Of a DNA stretch of 53,245 nucleotides, positions 1 through 6,474 are shown piece after piece. Origin of the DNA: Bacteroidia bacterium (GTDB lineage Bacteria > Bacteroidota > Bacteroidia > NS11-12g > UBA9320); contig JAGYJG010000002.1 in assembly GCA_018402155.1 (NCBI GenBank), forward strand, positions 1 to 53,245, in the 5' to 3' direction. Positions within the stretch are counted from its first letter, which is position 1. Each line of letters starts with the position of its first letter. Under the pieces are notes generated by a model that was not told the origin of the DNA, searched no databases, and was given only the letters and a program-made list of their open reading frames with translations. The translations under genes were made by a program, and so were the position numbers.

Positions 1-1
1 G

Positions 2-337
2 CTTTTTGAAAACATCCCAGGCGTAAGCGTATTTTCTGCTCCCAATGAAGATTATGTACCCAATTATTGGCTAAGCGCCATCACCATAGATCCATCCAAA
101 ACCAGTGGAATCACCCGAGAAAGCTTGCGTTTGGCATTTGAAGCCGCCAACATAGAATCGCGTCCGTTGTGGAAACCCATGCATTTGCAGCCTATATTTT
201 CAAGCTATCCTTATTATGGTAGTAATACCGCTGAAACGCTATTTGAAAATGGCTTGTGTTTACCTTCCGGCTCCAATCTTACCGAAGAAGATAGGGGGAG
301 GATTGCGGTGGTTGTGAGGGGAGTTTTCGGTTTGTAG
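2..337 (+). CDS. DegT/DnrJ/EryC1-type PLP aminotransferase, C-terminal part (5' end outside window)
   Basis: Only the last 111 residues lie in the window; the frame is open from base 2 to a TAG at 335-337. The segment matches the C-terminal domain of sugar aminotransferases of the DegT/DnrJ/EryC1/StrS family (PglE-like), with the typical stretches NIESRPLWKPMHLQP and LFENGLCLPSGSNL. Such enzymes transfer an amino group from glutamate to a UDP-linked keto-sugar in surface polysaccharide or glycoprotein glycan synthesis, using pyridoxal phosphate in the cytoplasm. The family is known; the exact sugar is not deducible. A second, about 87 percent identical copy of this same tail lies at about 1303-1776, on the far side of a Bro-N gene. 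This copy is in frame with whatever lies upstream, so it is probably the functional end of the gene. Confidence 0.85.
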   Translation, partial: LFENIPGVSVFSAPNEDYVPNYWLSAITIDPSKTSGITRESLRLAFEAANIESRPLWKPMHLQPIFSSYPYYGSNTAETLFENGLCLPSGSNLTEEDRGRIAVVVRGVFGL

Positions 338-409
338 TTATCGGTTAGCTATTGTCAGTTCTAAACTTAAAGTTGAAAAGTGAGCATTATAATTAAAATA
401 CGATCTTTG

Positions 410-425
410 TAAAAGTAAACTTTTA
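410..425. promoter_or_regulatory. Perfect inverted repeat upstream of the Bro-N gene, possible operator
   Basis: TAAAAGT at 410-416 and ACTTTTA at 419-425 form a perfect 7-bp inverted repeat with a 2-bp centre. It ends 12 bp before the ATG of the Bro-N gene. A palindrome in this place could be a binding site, for instance for autoregulation, but AT-rich palindromes also occur by chance. Confidence 0.3.
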
Positions 426-437
426 AAAATATTGAGT

Positions 438-1271
438 ATGACACAACGCCAAGCCTTACAGTTATTCGAAAACAAAAAAGTACGCACTCTTTGGGATTCG
501 GAACAGGAGAAATGGTATTTCTCAATTGTAGATACTATTGCTGTTTTGACGGATTCTCAAAATGCGAGAAAATATTGGAGTGTTTTAAAAACACGACTAA
601 AAAAAGAAGGAAGCGAGTTGACTACAAATTGTAGTCAACTGAAAATGCAATCTTCAGACGGTAAATATTATAAAACCGATGTGGCAGATACCGAGCAGCT
701 TTTCAGACTGATACAATCGATACCTTCACCAACAGCGGAACCTTTTAAGCTTTGGTTGGCACAAATAGCATCAGAACGCTTGGATGAGATGCAAGATCCT
801 GAACTGACTATCGATCGTGCCTTAGAACAGTATTTGCTATTGGGTTATTCAGAAAGTTGGATCAATCAACGACTGAAAAGTATTGAAATCCGAAAAGAAC
901 TGACCGATGAATGGAAAAACAAAGGGCTGAAAGAAGGAGTTCAATTTGCCACATTAACCGATATTATTACCAAAGCCTGGTCAAATAAAACGACGAAAGA
1001 GTTTAAAATCTTGAAGGGATTGAAAAAAGAAAACCTGAGGGATAATATGACTAATACGGAGTTGATTTTAAACATGTTGGCAGAGGCTTCTACCAAAGAT
1101 ATTTCACAAGCCGTAAATCCTAAAAGTTTTGATGAGAGTCAAAAAGTGGCTCAACAAGGAGGTAATGTAGCCAAAGTAGCTCTCCAAGAATTGGAAGCAA
1201 GAACAGGTAAAAAAGTTGTAACAGGATTGAATGCAAAACAGGTTTTGCAAGAGAAAAATAAAAAACAGTAA
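438..1271 (+). CDS. Bro-N domain protein, DinD/phage-antirepressor-like
   Basis: The protein has 277 residues if it starts at the ATG at 438; a TTG six bases earlier (432) is in frame but less likely. The N-terminal ~110 residues (FENKKVRTLWDSEQEKWYFS, DVADTEQLFRLIQSIPS) look like a Bro-N domain, a DNA-binding fold found in phage antirepressors and baculovirus BRO proteins. The C-terminal part, ending in LEARTGKKVVTGLNAKQ, resembles the tail of DinD-type proteins, which in E. coli are SOS-induced. Function here is unknown; DNA binding is inferred from the fold only. It is a lone gene sitting between two copies of the same aminotransferase 3' end, which marks it as the cargo of an insertion. 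No clear Shine-Dalgarno sequence is present, as is usual in this phylum. Confidence 0.8.
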   Translation: MTQRQALQLFENKKVRTLWDSEQEKWYFSIVDTIAVLTDSQNARKYWSVLKTRLKKEGSELTTNCSQLKMQSSDGKYYKTDVADTEQLFRLIQSIPSPTAEPFKLWLAQIASERLDEMQDPELTIDRALEQYLLLGYSESWINQRLKSIEIRKELTDEWKNKGLKEGVQFATLTDIITKAWSNKTTKEFKILKGLKKENLRDNMTNTELILNMLAEASTKDISQAVNPKSFDESQKVAQQGGNVAKVALQELEARTGKKVVTGLNAKQVLQEKNKKQ

Positions 1272-1302
1272 TCGATTTGCAAAGAAGAACAATCTAGAGA
1301 CG

Positions 1303-1776
1303 CACCCACCCCATTATCAAAACAGCCATACAGGGTACAACTACCGCATGAGCAATATTTGTGCAGGTATTGGTAGGGGCCAAATGGAGGTATTGGACCG
1401 GCACGTAGCCTTACGCCAACAGATGCATGCTTTTTATGTAGCACTTTTTGAAAACATCCCAGGCGTAAGCGTATTTTCTGCTCCCAATGAAGATTATATA
1501 CCCGATTATTGGCTAAGCGCCATCACCGTAGACCCATCCAAAACCAGTGGAATCACCCGAGAAAGCTTGCGTTTAGCACTTGAGGCAGGAAATATAGAAT
1601 CGCGTCCGTTGTGGAAACCTATGCATTTGCAACCCATATTTTCAAGCTATCCTTATTACGGAAACAAAGTTGCGGAGACGTTGTTTGACAATGGCTTGTG
1701 CTTACCTTCCGGCTCCAATCTTACGGGAGAAGACAGGGGGAGGATTGCGGTGGCAATTAAAGCGGTTTTTGAATAA
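1303..1776 (+). pseudogene. Displaced second copy of the aminotransferase C-terminal half
   Basis: From HYQNSHTGYNYRMSN onward (about 1312) this frame matches the middle and end of a DegT-family aminotransferase and stops at 1774-1776. It lacks the N-terminal half with the PLP-binding lysine, so it cannot be an enzyme. An open frame reaches back to an ATG at 1231, but its first 24 codons overlap the end of the Bro-N gene in another frame and have no aminotransferase likeness. Bases 1444-1776 align with 2-337 with roughly 15 amino-acid changes in 111. It contains about 45 codons more upstream sequence than is visible for the first copy. Best read as the original gene end that was separated from its start by the Bro-N insertion. 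Confidence 0.8.
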
Positions 1777-1842
1777 TCGATTAATATTTTAACATTCACT
1801 TATGCTGATAGCATTCAGCAATTAGCTTTTCGTTAATACCAT

Positions 1843-1865
1843 ATCCGCTCTTCGCGGATTTTTTT
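1843..1865 (+). terminator. Rho-independent terminator after the aminotransferase remnant
   Basis: ATCCGC at 1843-1848 pairs with GCGGAT at 1854-1859 around the loop TCTTC, followed by a T run to 1865. It would end transcription of the polysaccharide operon. Confidence 0.75.
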
Positions 1866-1882
1866 GTTTTCAATCACAATAC

Positions 1883-1906
1883 ACCGCCTTAGGGCGGTTT
1901 TTTTTT
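1883..1906 (+). terminator. Second, tandem rho-independent terminator
   Basis: ACCGCC at 1883-1888 pairs with GGCGGT at 1893-1898 around TTAG, followed by nine T residues. It lies about 20 bp after the first terminator and gives a double stop at the end of the locus. Confidence 0.75.
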
Positions 1907-2134
1907 GCTTTTTTTTTACCGCTTCGCGAGTTTGGGAGTTTAGTAGTTTAAAGTTTATAGTTTATATTTTAGGAGTTTAAAGTTTAATTCCTTCATAGTC
2001 TTCGTCATCGTCTTTGTCTCAACACCTAAACCTTAAACCCTCAACTCCTCAACTGGTTAAAGTTTATATAAAACATTTTCTGTTTAGTCTAATAAACAAA
2101 AAAGGCATATATTTATATAATAGAACAAACAAAC
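1907..2134. other. AT-rich spacer with short GTTTAAAG-like repeats
   Basis: No gene is visible. The stretch is built of repeated short words such as AGTTTAAAGTTTA and AACACCTAAACCTTAAACC, a low-complexity pattern of the sort often left between polysaccharide gene clusters in this phylum. It ends just before a truncated ATPase gene. Confidence 0.5.
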
Positions 2135-2287
2135 ATGGAATCTTTAGTAGGTAAATTTTATAAAAAATTAGACGCAACTGATGTAAGCTTTGTCAGAGAT
2201 ACGATGCACAAAGTCAATTGGGAGGCAAGACTTGTGGGCATAAAAGGGGCTAGAGGTATTGGTAAAACAAGTTTATTGATATACGAT
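2135..2287 (+). pseudogene. 5' fragment of an AAA ATPase gene (DUF4143-associated type)
   Basis: The first ~50 codons match the start of the AAA_14/DUF4143 ATPases: MESLVGKFYKKL at the N-terminus and the Walker A loop GARGIGKTS at residues 38-46. Family members are about 380-450 residues long. Here the likeness ends near base 2285, eight bases before the pdhB stop codon on the other strand; after that the frame merely reads antisense through pdhB until 2425. Function of the intact family is unknown. This is a dead fragment left by a deletion or rearrangement. Confidence 0.75.
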
Positions 2288-2292
2288 TTTCC

Positions 2293-3273
2293 TTATCGAT
2301 ACATTACTGCGTTTACCGCCTCGGTCACGCGTTGTACATTGGGCAGCCAAGCATCTACCAAGGTGGCAGCATACGGTAGCGGAGTATCTCTGGTGGTTAC
2401 CCGTTTTATGGGTGCATCAAGGTGATCAAACACCATTTGACTCATCATATAGCTAATTTCAGACGAGATAGAAGCCAAAGGCCATGCCTCTTCAAGCACA
2501 ACACACCTATTTGTTTTTTTGATACTTTCGGCTATCGTGTGGTAGTCTATGGGCCGCACCGACTGTAGGTCTATAAGCTCTACGTCTATACCTTGTTCCC
2601 CGAGGGCTATCACTGCCTCTTCAGCTACTCGCATCATTTTACCAAAAGAAACCAAGGTTACATCCGAACCTGCTTTTTGGATATTAGCTTGACCTATGGG
2701 AATGTAGTATTCTTCTTCAGGTACTTCGTGTTTTAGTCCGTACATCTGCTCACTTTCCATAAAAATAACAGGATCGGGGTCTATAATTGCTGATTTAAGT
2801 AATCCTTTGGCATTGTATGCATTGCTTAGCACGACTACTTTTAGTCCGGGGCAGTTGGCATACCAGTTTTCAAACGCTTGCGAGTGTTGTGCACCAAGCT
2901 GGCCTGCACTACCGGTAGGGCCACGAAAAACAATGGGTGAACCAAATTGTCCGCCGCTCATGCTGTTCATTTTGGCCGCAGCATTGATCACTTGGTCTAT
3001 CGCCACAAGGCTAAAATTGAAGGTCATGAACTCCACAATAGGTTTCAGTCCGTTCATGGCAGCACCAGTGGCAATACCTGCAAAACCCAATTCGGCAATG
3101 GGTGTATCAATTACCCGTTTAGCTCCAAACTCATCAAGCATACCTTGGCTCACCTTGTATGCTCCATTGTATTCGGCTACTTCTTCTCCTATCAAGAAAA
3201 CATTCTCATCTTTTCTCATTTCTTCGCTCATTGCTTCACGAAGTGCTTCACGTATTTGCAGTTGTCTTGCCAT
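2293..3273 (-). CDS. pdhB: Pyruvate dehydrogenase E1 component, beta subunit
   Basis: The 326-residue protein matches the E1-beta subunit of the pyruvate (or branched-chain 2-oxoacid) dehydrogenase complex, which with E1-alpha uses thiamine diphosphate to decarboxylate pyruvate and load the E2 lipoyl arm. Diagnostic stretches are GEEVAEYNGAYKVSQGML, ELGFAGIATGAAMNGLKPI, FRGPTGSAGQLGAQHSQ and TTRDTPLPYAATL. I choose the ATG at 3273 (MARQLQIREALREAM) because a TAnnTTTG promoter box at 3292-3299 overlaps the alternative TTG start at 3294. Its E1-alpha partner is not in the window. The gene end abuts a truncated foreign ATPase fragment, so the original downstream neighbour has been lost. Full length and apparently intact. 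Confidence 0.95.
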   Translation of the reverse strand: MARQLQIREALREAMSEEMRKDENVFLIGEEVAEYNGAYKVSQGMLDEFGAKRVIDTPIAELGFAGIATGAAMNGLKPIVEFMTFNFSLVAIDQVINAAAKMNSMSGGQFGSPIVFRGPTGSAGQLGAQHSQAFENWYANCPGLKVVVLSNAYNAKGLLKSAIIDPDPVIFMESEQMYGLKHEVPEEEYYIPIGQANIQKAGSDVTLVSFGKMMRVAEEAVIALGEQGIDVELIDLQSVRPIDYHTIAESIKKTNRCVVLEEAWPLASISSEISYMMSQMVFDHLDAPIKRVTTRDTPLPYAATLVDAWLPNVQRVTEAVNAVMYR

Positions 3274-3291
3274 TTCTATTTTTACGAAGGG

Positions 3292-3299
3292 CAAATGTA
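3292..3299 (-). promoter_or_regulatory. -7 promoter box of pdhB
   Basis: On the minus strand the box reads TACATTTG, fitting the Bacteroidota consensus TAnnTTTG, and lies 18 bp before the ATG at 3273. Confidence 0.5.
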
Positions 3300-4194
3300 A
3301 GAATTATTGATTAGTTATGGGTGAGGGATTCAGGATTTTTGACGCAGTAATTTCAGCTTTGAATGGATAGGCTGCAGGCACAAGACTAATTAGCGTTAAA
3401 CAACAGCCTTGTTTTTCACAAATGCCACTGCAGGGTTTTATTTTGCGCCTGTGGAGCACTAGAGGACGCAGTCCTCTAACCCCTGCGGCTGCCGCGAGCT
3501 TAGCGAGAGGCAAAAATGGCGCAGAACTTGCGCCTAAGGTGTACTTTTTTGTACCCAAAAGACGGTGGGTCACACGTTTGTTTTTGGGTAATCATTGATT
3601 GAATTATTCCTTAAAATAGCCAAACGAAAAAAGTGTCGCTCGCTACGCTCGCGAATCGTCTGGGGGAAAGGGCTATCGCCCTTAAAAACCGCTTTTTTAG
3701 TATGCGAGAAACACAATCATCAAAAAACAACAAGCGACACAAGGCCAACTGCCTCCAAAAGTTATCCGCATTGTTGGACGCTATTTACTTGATAATGTGC
3801 ATGTTATGTTGTACCTTAAAATTTCCCATAAAAATTTCCCATAAAAATTTCCCTTAAAAATTAAATAGTGCTATATTCACGGAATCAATCAATGAAAACG
3901 ACGTGAAAACGCGCTAAACAACGTAGCTAGTTGCAAGGCCGAAAAAAGCAAAAAAATGGTGCTGTATTTAGCACAACACAGGTAAAAAATGCTTCTCTTC
4001 AAACGGATTTATGTTTCTTTTGTATTTAGTGATTATTTCTTTCGGTAATCAGAGTTTTGGTGGAACCTATAGTTCTTAGCTTTTTGGCTAAGTGCGGCTC
4101 TGTTAGCGTCTTTTGAGTTATTTTTGAGCGTGCCGTAGGGTATGGCTCTTATTTTTATGTATCGGAGCACAAGTTCCACAAATTTTTAAATTTT
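3300..4194. other. Gene-free, hairpin-rich spacer of about 900 bp
   Basis: No convincing gene is present; the open frames here lack family likeness and look like read-through of GC-rich debris. What can be seen: a hairpin TAGAGGA/TCCTCTA at 3460-3478; a GC-rich block (about 3480-3540); a hairpin AAGGGC-TATC-GCCCTT at 3668-3683; three tandem ~14-bp repeats of AAAATTTCCCAT type at about 3817-3862; and a hairpin CTTAGC/GCTAAG at 4075-4092. A 22-codon ATG frame at 4011-4079 (MFLLYLVIISFGNQSF...) could encode a tiny secreted peptide but has no support. Confidence 0.5.
3817..3862 (+). repeat. Short tandem repeat, about 14-bp unit
   Basis: The unit AAAATTTCCCATA is present three times in a row (the last with CCCTT), on the + strand. 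It lies in the gene-free spacer between pdhB and the lipoprotein pair and could vary in number by slippage. Confidence 0.6.
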
Positions 4195-4839
4195 ATGAAA
4201 AAGTATGTTTTTATTTTAGCGGCCGTGGTTTTAGGAACTGTGGCTTGTAATGAGAGAGAAATTCAAAGAACAAATCCAAGTGAAGCAGATGTAATAGAAT
4301 CCGCTCCAATACCTGATTACGACGATAAACCATTGAAAAACTTCTGTAAAGGTTGTGGTGTATCAAACATTGCTGCTGACGGATGTCACGGGGCAGATTG
4401 TAGAGAAGATCATATTTGCGAAATGGCTAGAGCGGAGGATATAGCTTCAGATGCAAATGTGCCATTTGACCTAAGCTTTAATGAAGCATATGAAATCCGT
4501 GACAGTTTCCTAGTAAACTCATTGAAAGGACAGGATTATATTTCTCATTTTTATGAGTTCGGTGGGTTTCTAGTCGACAACAACCTTATAAATTCCTCCA
4601 ATATTATTGATTTTATAAGTTTTGGTCACGAAGTGTATGACGCAGTGGATGTTGTACGTAATGGTAGTGAAAATTCCATAGTTGTAAATGCTCAATTGAA
4701 GTCTACTTGTTTATCTTATATAAACCTAATAAGATCACACAATCCACCGCAGTATATTACTACTCGCTTAGATATGGTCGCAGATGATTTAGATTTATTT
4801 GAAGGTCAGCAGAGAAGTTTTATTCTATCACACTTATGA
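4195..4839 (+). CDS. Putative lipoprotein with a cysteine cluster, unknown function
   Basis: The 214-residue protein starts with a lipoprotein signal (MKKYVFILAAVVLGTVAC), with the lipidated cysteine at position 18. After a 30-residue linker come C51, C54, C64, C69 and C75 with nearby H65 and H73, spaced CxxC-x9-C-x4-C-x5-C, in KNFCKGCGVSNIAADGC and HGADCREDHIC. This could bind a metal or form disulfides in the periplasm. The rest appears helical and is not recognised. Its stop codon overlaps the ATG of the next gene by four bases (ATGA), so the two are probably translated together. Confidence 0.7.
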   Translation: MKKYVFILAAVVLGTVACNEREIQRTNPSEADVIESAPIPDYDDKPLKNFCKGCGVSNIAADGCHGADCREDHICEMARAEDIASDANVPFDLSFNEAYEIRDSFLVNSLKGQDYISHFYEFGGFLVDNNLINSSNIIDFISFGHEVYDAVDVVRNGSENSIVVNAQLKSTCLSYINLIRSHNPPQYITTRLDMVADDLDLFEGQQRSFILSHL

Positions 4840-5408
4840 TAAAAATGGCAATACCATTTGTTATTGTTCTATTTTCTTTGATTTCTTGCAGTAGTTCGCA
4901 GGAAAAAATAGGTTCTTACACAGGTGTTTATACATCACATCTACCGAGAATTGGTCCGCTTATTAGAATTCAAGAAAAAAAGCATAACGGTAAGATGGTA
5001 CCGATGTCTGCATATATGGTTTATCTGAGAGCGGACGGCACATTTGTTATGGGTGGTTGTGACTTACAGATTAGAGAGGCTGGTAGGTATTTAGTGGAAC
5101 CAGATAGTATTATTCTAACTGACATTTACAGCTTTAGGCAAGAATCAAAATTGCCAGATAAAAAGTTTTTCTTTGACCAGAGTTCCAACTCCATTTATTA
5201 TCGTCATTCCAATCCAGATTCATTAACTTACATAAGGTATCCTGAAAGCATTGCGATACTGGAATTGGGATTCATTAGAAGTCACTTAGGCTTTTTGAGA
5301 AATCAAGAAATGAGGCTAGATTCTCTATTGACCTATAACAAATTTCTAACATACGATGAGCAAATGGTTTGGGTAGAGAGTAGGTTAACTATTAAAACGG
5401 CGGATTAA
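4836..5408 (+). CDS. Putative lipoprotein, unknown function
   Basis: This 190-residue protein begins with MIKMAIPFVIVLFSLISC, a lipoprotein signal with the lipobox cysteine at position 18. The mature part is rich in beta-type segments (TGVYTSHLPR, YMVYLRADGTFVMGG) and could be a small lipocalin-like or barrel-like fold, but I recognise no family. The start codon overlaps the stop of the preceding cysteine-cluster lipoprotein, implying one operon. A start three codons later (4845) is also possible. Confidence 0.7.
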   Translation: MIKMAIPFVIVLFSLISCSSSQEKIGSYTGVYTSHLPRIGPLIRIQEKKHNGKMVPMSAYMVYLRADGTFVMGGCDLQIREAGRYLVEPDSIILTDIYSFRQESKLPDKKFFFDQSSNSIYYRHSNPDSLTYIRYPESIAILELGFIRSHLGFLRNQEMRLDSLLTYNKFLTYDEQMVWVESRLTIKTAD

Positions 5409-5620
5409 TAATAGACGAACCACCAACACTATGTATATGTAATGCCGCTTTTGTACACGCTGTAAGGCGGCACTTACGCATAGACAAAACCTTTACAAAT
5501 AGCAAGTGACGGAAGCTTACGCCATAGTTTTTACTCGCTTAAATTAATAAGCAATAATGAAGTCCAATATTTAAAAATTTACATTGATTAGATATGAGAA
5601 ATTTAACAATCATAGTCCTT

Positions 5621-5656
5621 ATCATCCCTACAAGCCGAAAGGCTTGTAGGGATGAT
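5621..5656. other. Perfect 16-bp hairpin with GAAA tetraloop
   Basis: ATCATCCCTACAAGCC at 5621-5636 pairs perfectly with 5641-5656 around the loop GAAA. The 3' arm continues ATTGTTTAA-like sequence that is repeated as TTTAACAATCAT just before the 5' arm, so the stem would extend if a 12-bp stretch (AGTCCTTATCAT) bulged out. There is no T run, so it is not a typical terminator. It sits 20 bp before repeat array 1. Confidence 0.7.
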
Positions 5657-5677
5657 TGTTTAACCTGTCCAGATAAA

Positions 5678-6457
5678 ATGCTTGGAGTCTTAATGCGAGG
5701 GTGGACCGGAGTCCTGAGCAAGATGCTTGGAGTCTTAATGCGAGGGTGGACCGGAGTCCTGAGCAAGATTGCAAGCCTTCGTCTTGCAATGACGTCAGTC
5801 GTCTGTCGGTATGTGGCACTTCGCCACGGTAGTACTCCATGGCATTTAGCAGATTCAGAGCGAAGCGCCGAATCTCATTATACACCTTCACGAAGCACCG
5901 TCACTCCAAGCAAAATGCTTGGAGTCTAAATTGGACGCGGAAACGGAGTCCAGAGCAAGATGCTTGGAGTCTAAATGGGAGGGAAGACCGGAGTACTGAG
6001 TAAAATGCTTGGAGTCTGAATGCGAGGGTGAACCGGAGTACTGAGCAAGATGCTTGGAGTCTGAATGCGATTATGAAACGGAGTCCTGAGCAAGATTGCT
6101 TGGAGTCTTTATGCGAGGGTGGACCGGAGTACTCAGTAAGATGCTTGGAGTCTGAATGCGAGGGAGGACCGGAGTCCAGAGCAAAGTGCTTGGAGTCTGA
6201 ATGGGATTATGAAACGGGGTCCAGAGTAAGATTGCAAGCCTTCGTCTTGCAATGACGTCAGTCGTCTGTCGGTGTGCGGCACTTCGCCACGGTAGTACTC
6301 CATGGCATTTAGCAGATTCAGAGCGAAGCGCCGAATCTCATTATACACCTTCACGAAGCACCGTCACTCCAAGCAAAATGCTTGGAGTCTGAATCGGATT
6401 ACGGACCGGAGTCCTGAGTAAGATTGCTTGGAGTCTAAATGCGAGGTTGAGCGCAAC
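5678..6457. repeat. Composite repeat array 1 (45-bp units plus two 147-bp elements)
   Basis: Short units begin at 5678, 5723, 5915, 5960, 6005, 6050, 6095 (46 bp, one extra T), 6141, 6186, 6378 and 6423 (the last broken). Each starts with TGCTTGGAGTCT, has a variable core of about 11 bp (for example GCGAGGGTGGA, GGATTATGAAA, GGACGCGGAAA) and ends CGGAGT(A/C)CTGAG(C/T)AAG. Long elements of exactly 147 bp lie at 5768-5914 and 6231-6377. Each long element holds hairpins ATTGCAAG/CTTGCAAT, GTGGC/GCCAC and AGATTC/GAATCT, and its end ACTCCAAGCA pairs with the start of the next short unit (TGCTTGGAGT) around AAA. Open frames inside it are by-products. A second array of the same family is at 28905-30016. 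Confidence 0.9.
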
Positions 6458-6474
6458 AAATAAAACACGCTATT

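Noticed and set aside
1104-1444. Minus-strand frames opposite the Bro-N gene end
   Set aside because: They are antisense shadows of the Bro-N and aminotransferase frames.
3304-3573. 89-codon frame on the minus strand after pdhB
   Set aside because: It runs through a GC-rich hairpin block, has no family likeness and starts in no plausible context.
5678-6457. Possible CRISPR array
   Set aside because: The variable cores are only about 11 bp and recur between units, the constant part is longer than the variable part, and no cas gene is present.
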